The notes below the pieces were generated by a model. It did no database searches. It had not been told where the DNA came from and was given only the letters and a program-made list of their open reading frames with translations. Source: Lachnospiraceae bacterium (GTDB lineage: Bacteria > Bacillota > Clostridia > Lachnospirales > Lachnospiraceae). From it: a stretch of 62,196 nucleotides of DNA. Position numbers and translations under genes: made by a program. How positions within the stretch are numbered: the first letter of the stretch is position 1; every line of letters begins with the position of its first letter. This document shows, one piece after another, positions 1 through 7,829 of the stretch. Location of the stretch: the NCBI GenBank assembly GCA_024698145.1, contig JAILRO010000003.1, forward strand, positions 1 to 62,196. Reading direction: 5' to 3'.

Positions 1-243
1 ATTCTTGCCATAATAGCAGGAATGAAGATCAGTTATAAGTGCTATTCTTACACCCGTCCCTGAATCCTTCAACAGTTCAAGTTCTATTCTCTCTGTTACC
101 GGAACCCATGACCACAAAGTCCAGACAATAAAAAAGATAATGACTGTCAAAAAGCCCTTTCTTATTTTAGGTTTATCGTTTTTCTTCTTTTGAAATAACA
201 GACCTTTGCTAATAATGTAATCCTTCTCAGTTCTATGCCCCAT
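1..243 (-). CDS. Metallophosphoesterase, N-terminal part (cut by window edge)
   Basis: Eighty-one codons run from an ATG at 243 down to the left edge without a stop. A GGGA-type ribosome site (AAAGGGATTACC) precedes the ATG. Residues about 30-45 form one hydrophobic membrane anchor after a basic N-terminus. It is followed by RIALITDLHSCYYGKN, whose D-x-H is the first metal-binding motif of calcineurin-like phosphoesterases of the YkuE/YaeI type. These are membrane-tethered, two-metal enzymes that cleave phosphodiester or phospholipid-like substrates. The family call is good. The substrate cannot be read, and the remaining metal motifs lie outside the window. Confidence 0.75.
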   Translation of the reverse strand, partial: MGHRTEKDYIISKGLLFQKKKNDKPKIRKGFLTVIIFFIVWTLWSWVPVTERIELELLKDSGTGVRIALITDLHSCYYGKN

Positions 244-338
244 GGTAATCCCTTTAGTCGATTCTACTGAAATATAATATGCTCTTATTCTAACATAATT
301 ATTAACAAAATCAATAGGATTATGTATAGTCAAAACGA

Positions 339-453
339 GCGGAAGATGGGGTGCGCGAGGTCCAGTGGACCTCATGCTTGCGCGCCGACCGAGCGGCATC
401 CCCATGCCGCGAGACCTTGAACCCTTGGGTTCATGGCACGCATCGGCGTGCCA
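339..453. repeat. GC-rich array of four perfect hairpins beside tRNA-Leu
   Basis: Four consecutive perfect inverted repeats stand in an otherwise AT-rich spacer: 357-364/366-373 (GAGGTCCA arm), 393-399/404-410 (GCGGCAT arm), 418-424/427-433 (TGAACCC arm) and 434-441/446-453 (TGGCACGC arm). The block opens at 339-350 with GCGGAAGATGGG, an exact copy of the tRNA-Leu 3' end at 504-515. It could be a small structured RNA, a dispersed palindromic repeat or an old integration scar. No protein is supported: an open frame starting at 365 runs straight through the tRNA. Confidence 0.7.
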
Positions 454-454
454 T

Positions 455-496
455 AAAGAAAAAAAACATGTGCTTTTGCACATGTCCTTTTTCTTT
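455..496 (-). terminator. Intrinsic terminator of tRNA-Leu
   Basis: Perfect 8-bp stem ACATGTGC (466-473) / GCACATGT (478-485) with a 4-nt loop. Read on the minus strand it is followed by an eight-base T run and lies just downstream of the tRNA. The right flank is also T-rich on the plus strand, so it may work both ways. Confidence 0.8.
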
Positions 497-503
497 ACGT
501 TAT

Positions 504-586
504 GCGGAAGATGGGACTTGAACCCACACGGTGTAACCACCACTAGATCCTTAGTCTAGCCTGTCTGCCAATTCCAGCACTTCCGC
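504..586 (-). tRNA. tRNA-Leu, anticodon AAG
   Basis: The minus strand folds as a complete 83-nt class II tRNA. The acceptor stem is GCGGAAG/CTTCCGC, the D arm contains GAATTGGCAGAC, the anticodon stem is CTAGA/TCTAG with loop CTAAGGA (anticodon AAG), there is a long variable arm, and the T loop is TTCAAGT. CCA is not encoded. It has its own promoter (619-647) and terminator (455-496). A34 is unusual: most bacteria use GAG for the CUU/CUC codons. Confidence 0.95.
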
Positions 587-618
587 TTAAGTCGTGGCTC
601 GTTTTACGAGCCTTGACT

Positions 619-647
619 ATATTACTACATCTAATTTCAAATTGCAA
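619..647 (-). promoter_or_regulatory. Sigma-A promoter of tRNA-Leu
   Basis: On the minus strand, -35 TTGCAA (642-647) and -10 TAATAT (619-624) are separated by exactly 17 nt. The tRNA 5' end follows about 33 nt after the -10. A short GGCTCG/CGAGCC hairpin (596-612) lies in the transcribed leader. Confidence 0.65.
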
Positions 648-673
648 GCCTTTTTTTTATTTTTTTCAAAAAA

Positions 674-1030
674 TTATGCAAGCTTACCTTTTGCAACCTC
701 TACAAGCTTAGCAAAACCTTCTGCATCAGATACTGCAAGCTCTGCAAGCATCTTACGGTTCATGTCTACACCTGCAAGCTTAAGACCATACATGAACTTG
801 CTGTATGAAAGACCATTTAATCTTGCTGCTGCATTGATACGAGCGATCCAAAGACGTCTGAACTGTCTCTTTCTCTGCTTTCTTCCGGCATATGATGAAG
901 CCAAAGCTCTCATTACAGACTGCTTAGCAACTCTGTACTGCTTAGATCTTGCTCCTCTATATCCCTTAGCTAACTTTAATGTTCTATTATGTTTCTTCTT
1001 AGCGTTAACTCCGCCTTTAATTCTTGCCAT
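674..1030 (-). CDS. rplT: Large ribosomal subunit protein bL20
   Basis: 118 residues, the normal length of bL20. It begins [20 protein letters not shown], with the very basic N-terminal extension that threads into 23S rRNA domain II during early 50S assembly, followed by the conserved globular half ([19 protein letters not shown]). It is the last gene of infC-rpmI-rplT. In Firmicutes bL20 also binds the leader of this operon to repress it, and a matching leader is present at 1791-1964. The ribosome site is strong (GGAGGAAAG). No clear hairpin terminator was found after the stop. Confidence 0.98.
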   Translation of the reverse strand: MARIKGGVNAKKKHNRTLKLAKGYRGARSKQYRVAKQSVMRALASSYAGRKQRKRQFRRLWIARINAAARLNGLSYSKFMYGLKLAGVDMNRKMLAELAVSDAEGFAKLVEVAKGKLA

Positions 1031-1058
1031 CTTACTTTCCTCCTGATTTGATCTCTAA

Positions 1059-1256
1059 TTAAAGATAAGGTAAAATCTTCTTCATTACCTTCTCATTTGT
1101 CTTATCCATCATAGCTGCTTTTCTAAGATTTCTCTTTCTCTTAGTAGTCTTCTTTGTCAGGATGTGGCTCTTGTAGGCTTTATTTCTCTTAAGGCTACCG
1201 CTTCCTGTCTTCTTAAAACGCTTAGCTGCTGCTCTGTTAGTTTTTAATTTTGGCAT
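1059..1256 (-). CDS. rpmI: Large ribosomal subunit protein bL35
   Basis: 65 residues, the usual size. It begins [20 protein letters not shown], the family signature, and is extremely rich in Lys and Arg, as expected for a small 50S protein that packs against rRNA. It lies 27 nt after infC and 28 nt before rplT, so the three are co-transcribed. Its SD is GGAGGAC. Confidence 0.98.
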   Translation of the reverse strand: MPKLKTNRAAAKRFKKTGSGSLKRNKAYKSHILTKKTTKRKRNLRKAAMMDKTNEKVMKKILPYL

Positions 1257-1283
1257 TGTATTGTCCTCCTTAAATATATCTTA

Positions 1284-1790
1284 CTATTTCTTCTGTGACA
1301 GAAACATTATCATGCTTCTTCCCTCGAACTTAGCAGGCTTATCCACAACTGCAATATCTTCGAGCTGTTTAGCAAAATCATCAAGAATTACCTTTGAATG
1401 GTTGACATGCGCAAGTTCACGTCCTCTAAAACGCAATGTAACTTTAACCTTGTCACCCTTTGAAAGAAACTTTCTTGCCTGATTAACCTTTGTATTAAGA
1501 TCATTAGTATCAATGTTCGGTGACAAACGCACCTCTTTGATATCTATTACCTTCTGTTTTTTCTTGGCTTCTTTCTCTTTTCTTGCCAGCTCGTAACGAT
1601 ATTTTCCGTAATCAATAATCTTACACACCGGTGGTTTGGCTGTCGGAGCAATCTTAACAAGGTCAAGTTCTGCTTCTCTTGCAAGCTTCATTGCATCTTT
1701 TGCAGACATAATTCCCAACTGCTCTCCCTCTGAGCCAATCAAACGAATCTCTTTGTCACGAATCTGTTCATTGATCATTAACTCGCTAAT
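1284..1790 (-). CDS. infC: Translation initiation factor IF-3, probable AUU start
   Basis: IF-3 binds the 30S subunit, blocks premature 50S joining and rejects non-canonical start codons. The two-domain layout is complete: N-domain with INEQIRDKEIRLIG, Lys-rich linker near residues 70-80, C-domain with KGDKVKVTLRFRGRELAH. The first ATG (1778) lies 21 nt from GGAGG (1800-1804). An in-frame ATT at 1788-1790 lies 9 nt from it and gives (M)SELMINEQIRD, so ATT is the better start. This is the same trick used by E. coli infC for autoregulation. First gene of the operon. The alternative start is 1778. Confidence 0.95.
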   Translation of the reverse strand: MSELMINEQIRDKEIRLIGSEGEQLGIMSAKDAMKLAREAELDLVKIAPTAKPPVCKIIDYGKYRYELARKEKEAKKKQKVIDIKEVRLSPNIDTNDLNTKVNQARKFLSKGDKVKVTLRFRGRELAHVNHSKVILDDFAKQLEDIAVVDKPAKFEGRSMIMFLSQKK

Positions 1791-1964
1791 GGTCTTATAC
1801 CTCCATCTCCCATAAACTGTTATTAAATAGAAAAAGTGGATAGCATACTATCCACTTTCATAATTAGAAAAACCATACGGTTATTATATCTAATATAGAA
1901 CCCGAGTCGCCTATAGCGCTAAGGTGAGAGTGGATACTCTGCTTGTATGTCTCGTCAAACGACT
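1791..1964 (-). ncRNA. L20-type leader RNA of the infC operon
   Basis: About 170 transcribed nucleotides precede infC. They hold the stretch CACCTTAGCGCTATAGGCGA and then CGGGTTCT, which resembles the conserved core of the Firmicute L20 leader as I recall it, and end in a terminator hairpin (1826-1858). In that family excess bL20 binds the leader and favours termination. The position, size and terminator fit. The exact fold was not computed. Confidence 0.75.
1826..1858 (-). terminator. Leader attenuator in front of infC
   Basis: Perfect 11-bp stem (1833-1843 with 1848-1858, arm AAAGTGGATAG) and a 4-nt loop. On the minus strand it is followed by TTTTTCTATT, about 20 nt before the infC ribosome site. 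Its place between promoter and gene means a conditional terminator rather than the end of an upstream gene. Confidence 0.85.
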
Positions 1965-1969
1965 TGAAC

Positions 1970-1998
1970 ATATTACCATACATGTATATGGCTGTCAA
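1970..1998 (-). promoter_or_regulatory. Promoter of infC-rpmI-rplT
   Basis: On the minus strand, consensus -35 TTGACA (1993-1998), a 17-nt spacer, and -10 TAATAT (1970-1975). Transcription would start near 1963, giving a leader of about 170 nt. Confidence 0.85.
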
Positions 1999-2024
1999 GA
2001 CGTTTTTATTACAAATCCAAATAA

Positions 2025-4160
2025 TTATTCATCTGCACCCGTCGCAGGCTCGAAAATAGTCTTAACTATATTCTCGGTAACCTTCGGTTTCTTCTGCAGA
2101 GCGATACGTCTAAACTCATCTTGAGAAGCAATCTTCTCCTGTCCACGAAGGTCACGTTTCTCATATTCCCTGCCATTAGGGAGAAGGAAATGAGCCTTCA
2201 CGTTATCTGCAAGTTGTAATCTCAATATATTGATAACCGCCTGCTTAAGCGCATCGTCCTCAACAGGAAATGTTATCTCTACACGCTTATCAAGGTTACG
2301 TGGCATCCAGTCAGCGCTTCCCATATATACTTCCTCAAATCCATCATTATAGAAATAGAATATTCTCGCATGCTCTAGAAAATCACCAACTATTGAGTGA
2401 ACGGTTATATTCTCCGACACTCCCGGGATACCGACCTTAAGACAACATATACCACGAACAATAAGATCAATCTTAACTCCCGCAGAACTTGCCTTATACA
2501 GAGCTTCTATAATAACAGGGTCACATATTGCATTCATCTTGGCAACAATTCTACCCTTTTTACCCTTCTTTGCATTCTCCTCCTCGCGTTCAATAAGTCG
2601 CAGAAAGCGATCCTTTAACCATATAGGTGCAACCATAAGCTTATTCCAAACCGGTGGCTCTGAATAACCCGAAAGCATGTTAAATACAGCAGTCGCATCC
2701 TCACCGATTGCATCATTACACGTAAGAAGTCCCATATCTGTATAAAGCTTTGCTGTAACATCATTGTAATTACCTGTTCCAAGATGTACATATCTTCTTA
2801 TTCCGTCTTCCTCACGTCTTACAACAAGCGCAATCTTCGAGTGAGTCTTAAGACCAACAAGTCCATATATTACGTGGCAACCTGCTTTCTCAAGCATCTT
2901 TGCCCATCCGATATTATTCTCCTCGTCAAAACGAGCCTTAAGTTCTACCAAAACGGTAACCTGCTTACCATTCTCAGCCGCGCGCGCCAAAGACGCAACA
3001 ATAGGCGAGTTACCACTTACACGGTACAATGTCTGCTTTATCGCAAGCACATTAGGATCATTTGCCGCCTGTGAAATAAAATCAATAACCGGTGTGAACT
3101 CATAATACGGGTGATGCAGCAATATATCATGTTCACGTATCTGTTCAAATATACCGCGCTCCCTATCCATACCCGGTGTTGGTTGCGGTGTGTATTTTGC
3201 AAGCTTATACTCATCAAAGCCCTCAAGTCCGTATACTTTCATAAGAAATGTAAGATCAAGCGGTCCTTTTATCTTATATAAATAGTGCTCATTAACATTA
3301 AGCTGTTCCATAAGTTTCTTGATAAGTCGCTTATCCATTGAATCGGCAACCTCAAGTCTGATAACTTCACCCCACTGGCGTTGCTTTAATTTGCTCTCAA
3401 TCTCCTTAAGCAAATCCGTTGCCTCATCCTCATCAATTGTAAGGTCGGCATTTCTCATAACACGATACGGGTGAGCGCACAACACTTTATAATTAAGGAA
3501 CAATTTGTCGATATTTCTCTCAATAACTTCCTCAAGCAAAATTATGCTTGTAACGCCCTCTTCATCTGAAGGAACTTCTATAATTCTAGGTAACACACTT
3601 GGCACCTGAACAGTGGCTATATCGACAACATCATCTTGCTTCTTATCCTTTATAAGAGCACCGATATTAAGACTCTTACTCTGTATAAGAGGAAACGGAC
3701 GCGATTGGTCAACCGCCATAGGTGTAAGTACCGGATACACGTTGCGCTTGAAGTAATTGTCAACATACTCTGCCTGTTTCTCATTAAGATCTTCATGCTG
3801 TTTGATTAAATGAAGACCTACTTTATCAAGCTGTGGTATGAGCGAACGGTTAAATACCTTATATTGATCTGCCATAAACTCTTTTGCTTCAGGAATAATC
3901 TGCTCAAGTTGCTCCCTTGCGGTAAGTCCTGCAATATCGCGTTTGGTAAATCCCGCATGCATCATGTCGATAAGACATGCCACACGAATCATGAAAAACT
4001 CATCCAGATTAGACGCGGTAATGCTTAAGAACTTCATTTTCTCAAACAAAAGATTGTTCTTGTCTTTGGCTTCCAATAAGATTCTTTTATTAAACTGAAT
4101 CCATGAAAGTTCACGGTTCTCAAAATATTCCGGCTTTGCGAAAACGTTTTTTTCTTTCAT
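2025..4160 (-). CDS. ppk1: Polyphosphate kinase 1
   Basis: 711 residues, full PPK1 length. It makes long-chain polyphosphate from the gamma-phosphate of ATP, reversibly, usually at the inner membrane. The N-terminal domain has RELSWIQFNKRILLEA and the ITASNLDEFFMIRVA segment. The C-terminal half has two phospholipase-D-like lobes with the conserved histidines in LKTHSKIAL and YVHLGTGNYND; one His in this region becomes phosphorylated. The C-terminus carries VEITFPVED and an IFEPATGADE tail. Directly downstream of ppx (26 nt), forming a polyphosphate make-and-break pair. Confidence 0.97.
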   Translation of the reverse strand: MKEKNVFAKPEYFENRELSWIQFNKRILLEAKDKNNLLFEKMKFLSITASNLDEFFMIRVACLIDMMHAGFTKRDIAGLTAREQLEQIIPEAKEFMADQYKVFNRSLIPQLDKVGLHLIKQHEDLNEKQAEYVDNYFKRNVYPVLTPMAVDQSRPFPLIQSKSLNIGALIKDKKQDDVVDIATVQVPSVLPRIIEVPSDEEGVTSIILLEEVIERNIDKLFLNYKVLCAHPYRVMRNADLTIDEDEATDLLKEIESKLKQRQWGEVIRLEVADSMDKRLIKKLMEQLNVNEHYLYKIKGPLDLTFLMKVYGLEGFDEYKLAKYTPQPTPGMDRERGIFEQIREHDILLHHPYYEFTPVIDFISQAANDPNVLAIKQTLYRVSGNSPIVASLARAAENGKQVTVLVELKARFDEENNIGWAKMLEKAGCHVIYGLVGLKTHSKIALVVRREEDGIRRYVHLGTGNYNDVTAKLYTDMGLLTCNDAIGEDATAVFNMLSGYSEPPVWNKLMVAPIWLKDRFLRLIEREEENAKKGKKGRIVAKMNAICDPVIIEALYKASSAGVKIDLIVRGICCLKVGIPGVSENITVHSIVGDFLEHARIFYFYNDGFEEVYMGSADWMPRNLDKRVEITFPVEDDALKQAVINILRLQLADNVKAHFLLPNGREYEKRDLRGQEKIASQDEFRRIALQKKPKVTENIVKTIFEPATGADE

Positions 4161-4186
4161 ATATCCCTCTCCAATCTTAATTTATT

Positions 4187-5728
4187 TTAAATAGTAGCAC
4201 TTCTTTTCTGTTTTAATACAGGCTTAATTCCATACACCTGCTCGAAAAACTCTGCCTTATCATCAAAGAGTCCTCTCTCTAATGCCAAATCATATAACGT
4301 GTCCACCGTTATAAGCAATTGTTTATCCTTAACCACAATATTGTAAGCGCTTGCCTTCTGTTTGTGCGAACGGTCCATTGCATTAGCAACCTTAAGAATT
4401 GCCGATATCTTAGCAACTGTCATATAATCCGCATCTCCTATTTTACCATGAGCTTCATTATAGTCAGGAAAATCAACCGAATTGTATCTGACTACATTGG
4501 CAACTTCTTCGCGTTCTTTATGAGACAAGCCCATGATTTCTGTCGACTTAATAATGGTATACGAATTCTCGGCTGCACCACTCATATTGATAAACTTACC
4601 GCAATCATGCAAAAGCGCTGCAATCTCCAACTGAAGTCGATGACTGCTCTTTAGTCCGTGTATCTTCTTTGTCTTATCAAATATCTGACATGCAATCTTG
4701 GCAACATTTTTGTTATGTTGTTTATCACAATGATATTTCTTTGCCATCTGCATAACCGCTGACAACACGTCCTCATCAAAGTCACGGTTAAATGCAAGTT
4801 TCCTCGTACGTTCAAGTTCATCAACGATAATTCCGTCACAAAGGTCTATCTGATTGGTCCATATCCTATCCGCCTTGGAACGCTTAAGAAATACGCTATA
4901 TATCATTGCTGCCGGAAGAAGAAGTGTTGCTCTTTCGTATGAAATCTTATATTCTGCCGCAATGTCTGACGGGCTCTTACTTATAAGTCTTTCAAACATC
5001 ACTCGAAGTTCTTCCTCTCCAAACTGATCGGTAATATGAAACTCCGGAACAATCTGTGTAAGATATCTGGTCTCATCACCCATTGCAATAACGTTCTTAA
5101 TCTGTTTGTTAAAAAGATAATAATTCTGGAAAGTATCAATCTCGTTGGATATATACTCCTCCATAACACGCTCCATATGCGTCGTATCAAGACGGAAAAA
5201 CTTAAGTCTGTCTCTAACTCGAAGAGCACCAATTGATATATTCTGAGTGCTTATAAGCTTGCCGTCATTCATAAGCGATATCTGAATACTTCCCGCTCCT
5301 ATATCTATAATAGCCGTATTCTTATCAACAACCTTATCAAAGTATTCAGCATTAATTGCAAGTCCCTTATACATTAGGAAACGATGCTCCGCATTACTCA
5401 GTATTTCAACGTCAATTCCGGTCTTTCTCTTAATAAGGTCCAATACCATACGATTATTTTTCGCTTCTCTTATAGCACTTGTCGCATACGCACGGTAATC
5501 AAGCGTATCATATTCTCTCATCTTAATCATGAAGCCTGACAGAATATCACATAGCCTGTCAAGAGAGCCTTGCGAAATGTAGCCATCAGCATAAGTATCC
5601 GAGCCTAACTCTATTATCCTGCTGGCATAGTCAATCAGGCGATAACCCTTCTTGGCCGTAATCTCATATATTTTCATTGTGACATCTGTTGAACCAACGT
5701 CTATCGCAGCGAATGTTTTATACGCCAT
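4187..5728 (-). CDS. ppx: Ppx/GppA exopolyphosphatase with HD domain
   Basis: 513 residues. The N-terminal half is the actin-like Ppx/GppA fold (AAIDVGSTDVTMKIYEI, phosphate loop; TSAIREAKN; AIIDIGAGSIQISL, second loop). The C-terminal third is an HD-type domain with AALLHDCGKFINMSG, as in two-domain E. coli PPX. Predicted to release phosphate from polyphosphate ends; (p)ppGpp or pppGpp hydrolysis is the alternative within the family. It stands directly upstream of ppk1 in the same operon, which favours polyphosphate as substrate. Confidence 0.92.
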   Translation of the reverse strand: MAYKTFAAIDVGSTDVTMKIYEITAKKGYRLIDYASRIIELGSDTYADGYISQGSLDRLCDILSGFMIKMREYDTLDYRAYATSAIREAKNNRMVLDLIKRKTGIDVEILSNAEHRFLMYKGLAINAEYFDKVVDKNTAIIDIGAGSIQISLMNDGKLISTQNISIGALRVRDRLKFFRLDTTHMERVMEEYISNEIDTFQNYYLFNKQIKNVIAMGDETRYLTQIVPEFHITDQFGEEELRVMFERLISKSPSDIAAEYKISYERATLLLPAAMIYSVFLKRSKADRIWTNQIDLCDGIIVDELERTRKLAFNRDFDEDVLSAVMQMAKKYHCDKQHNKNVAKIACQIFDKTKKIHGLKSSHRLQLEIAALLHDCGKFINMSGAAENSYTIIKSTEIMGLSHKEREEVANVVRYNSVDFPDYNEAHGKIGDADYMTVAKISAILKVANAMDRSHKQKASAYNIVVKDKQLLITVDTLYDLALERGLFDDKAEFFEQVYGIKPVLKQKRSATI

Positions 5729-5757
5729 ACATCGTCCCTCCCGTCAATTCCAATACA

Positions 5758-6399
5758 TTATAATTTATTAATATCCTTTTTCTCAACGCCGATAAGCAGC
5801 ATGCTGTCAGGTAAAAATGGCTTCTGCGGATCTACAAAATGCCATCTGTGTCCCTCTTCCCTAACCGCAATGACGTTAATATTAAATGATTTTCTAAGTT
5901 GAAGCTCTATAAGGTTCTTACCTATCCATTCCTTTTTCGGATGCATTTCAATCATATACATATTCTCATCAATTTCAAAATAATCCTTAAACGATGAGGA
6001 AAGCAGTATTCTTGCAGAACGTCCGCCGCCTTCCCCCTCCGGGTCTAATATCTTGTCCGCACCCACCTTCTTAAGAATTGATGCCATACGATCTGAAGAT
6101 GCCTTTGCAACCACTAACGGTACTCCCTGCTCTTTTGCAACTGCAACACACATGATGCTGGCAGCGAGGCTTCTACCCATAGAACAAACGACGATATCCA
6201 TATTTTTAAGTCCGAGCGCAGCCACCTCATCTTCATTATTCAAATTGGCATATACTGCCGAAGTACAGCTACCCGTGAACTCATTTATTAATTCCTCATT
6301 ATTATCAACAGCAAGCACATCTGCACCCAAACGATACAAATTCTCCGACAAGCTCCTTCCGTATTTACCAAGTCCTAATACTGCGACCGATTTTTTCAT
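5758..6399 (-). CDS. ktrA: Potassium-channel RCK regulatory subunit (KtrA/TrkA type)
   Basis: 213 residues. The N-terminal Rossmann RCK_N domain has the nucleotide-binding loop VLGLGKYGRSLSE and an acidic strand end (VLAVDNNEE). The C-terminal RCK_C half begins near residue 135. Single-RCK length is typical of KtrA/KtrC, whose octameric ring binds ATP/ADP (often with cyclic-di-AMP) and gates the membrane subunit. It lies 10 nt downstream of the ktrB-like gene, so the pair forms a low-affinity K+ uptake system. Whether it is KtrA or a short TrkA cannot be settled here. Confidence 0.92.
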   Translation of the reverse strand: MKKSVAVLGLGKYGRSLSENLYRLGADVLAVDNNEELINEFTGSCTSAVYANLNNEDEVAALGLKNMDIVVCSMGRSLAASIMCVAVAKEQGVPLVVAKASSDRMASILKKVGADKILDPEGEGGGRSARILLSSSFKDYFEIDENMYMIEMHPKKEWIGKNLIELQLRKSFNINVIAVREEGHRWHFVDPQKPFLPDSMLLIGVEKKDINKL

Positions 6400-6409
6400 T
6401 ATGTGCCTC

Positions 6410-7804
6410 CTATCCTACATAAAATGTTCCTTCTGAATGTTTTATTTTGTTCTGACTGCTCGAGCCTTTTGTAAAGAATATTGCCATCGAAATAGGACCA
6501 ATTCTTCCCAAGTACATCGAAGTAATAATTATAAGTCTGCCGAATCTGTCAAGATTAGGTGTTAGCGATCTTGATAACCCTACTGTTGCAAGAGCGCTGA
6601 CAACCTCATACATTGCATCTGTAAGATTAACACCTCGTGTCATAAGAAGAAGTGTCATAACCGTCACGGCACAAAAACTTACAAACACTACCGCCGCAGC
6701 TTTTCTCATTAATTCCTCTGATACTCTGTGTTTGAAAACAACATTCTCTTTTTTTCCTCTAATATACGATACTGCATTCATGAAAACAAGAAATGCCGTA
6801 ACTGTCTTAACTCCACCCGCCGTTCCAACCGGCGAGCCTCCAATAAACATCAGCACATATCCGATAACACACGAAGTCTCTGTCAGCATATCCTGCGGTA
6901 CAGCCGCAAATCCTGCAGTACGAAATGTTACCGACTGAAAAAGACTGTTAAGAAGCTTATCCGATAGGTTCATATTACCTATTGTCTCCGGATTATTATA
7001 CTCCGCCGCAAAAATGCCTACAGTACCTGTAAGCAACAAAATAAATGTCATAACAAGAACAAGTTTGCTGTGTTCCGGCAAACGCTCAAATACCCTGTCA
7101 GGACCAAAACGTTTCTTTACACCATCACGAACCCCATCAATTACATCAAACCATACAACAAATCCAAGTCCACCAAGCACAATAAGTATCATTGTAAGAT
7201 ACATAAGATACCTAGACTCTCTAAAATCAATCATGCTGTTAGGTCCTACAATATCCATACCCGCATTACAAAATGCCGAAACAGATTGAAAGATTGAAGC
7301 CCATACGCCTTTGATCGGTCCAAGCAGTGGTACAAACTTAAAAGCATATAGAATTGCTCCCGCACCTTCCACGAAGAAAACACCTTTGAATATCCGTATC
7401 AGAAACGAAAGCAATCCCCTGTTCTTTTCAACATTCAACGAATCGCCCAAAAGCTTACGGTCAGCAAGCGAAAACTTCTTTTTTCCAATAAGCATAATCA
7501 TCGAACCGACCGCGACAACTCCAAGTCCTCCGATTTGAACAAGAACAAGTATTACAGCCTGTCCAAACGCTGTCCAATGAGCATAAGTGTCAACCACAAC
7601 AAGTCCTGTCACACATACTGAAGTGGTCGCAGTAAAAAGTGCTGTTATAAGCCCGGTCTTTTCTCCCGGCACGGTCGAAATCGGAAGCATTAACAAAATT
7701 GTTCCGATAATTATCGTAACCAGAAAACTTACAGGAATAAACTGTCCCGGGGAAATCCTGATATTTTTTATGTCGAACTCTTTCTTTTTGTCTTTGTTTT
7801 GCAT
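6410..7804 (-). CDS. ktrB: K+ uptake membrane subunit (KtrB/TrkH type)
   Basis: 464 residues, the length of KtrB. Four M1-P-M2 repeats carry the selectivity-filter glycines in TSVCVTGLVVVDT, SAFCNAGMDIVG, TFRTAGFAAVP and LATVGLSRSLT. The conserved QIGGLGVVAVGS segment follows the first repeat. It conducts K+, probably with Na+ coupling, together with the RCK protein encoded just downstream. Operon order is ktrB, ktrA, ppx, ppk1, with gaps of 10-30 nt; potassium homeostasis and polyphosphate may be co-expressed. Confidence 0.94.
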   Translation of the reverse strand: MQNKDKKKEFDIKNIRISPGQFIPVSFLVTIIIGTILLMLPISTVPGEKTGLITALFTATTSVCVTGLVVVDTYAHWTAFGQAVILVLVQIGGLGVVAVGSMIMLIGKKKFSLADRKLLGDSLNVEKNRGLLSFLIRIFKGVFFVEGAGAILYAFKFVPLLGPIKGVWASIFQSVSAFCNAGMDIVGPNSMIDFRESRYLMYLTMILIVLGGLGFVVWFDVIDGVRDGVKKRFGPDRVFERLPEHSKLVLVMTFILLLTGTVGIFAAEYNNPETIGNMNLSDKLLNSLFQSVTFRTAGFAAVPQDMLTETSCVIGYVLMFIGGSPVGTAGGVKTVTAFLVFMNAVSYIRGKKENVVFKHRVSEELMRKAAAVVFVSFCAVTVMTLLLMTRGVNLTDAMYEVVSALATVGLSRSLTPNLDRFGRLIIITSMYLGRIGPISMAIFFTKGSSSQNKIKHSEGTFYVG

Positions 7805-7829
7805 AATGTGTATTACCTTATTCGAGTTA

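Noticed and set aside
365-559. 64-residue plus-strand open frame
   Set aside because: It runs through the hairpin array, the terminator and the tRNA-Leu body, so it is an artefact of structured RNA sequence.
596-612. GGCTCG/CGAGCC hairpin as a terminator of rplT
   Set aside because: No T run on either strand and it lies downstream of the tRNA promoter, so it belongs to the tRNA leader.
594-1046. 150-residue plus-strand open frame
   Set aside because: Antisense to rplT, no ribosome site, and its sequence is only the complement of a conserved Lys/Arg-rich gene.
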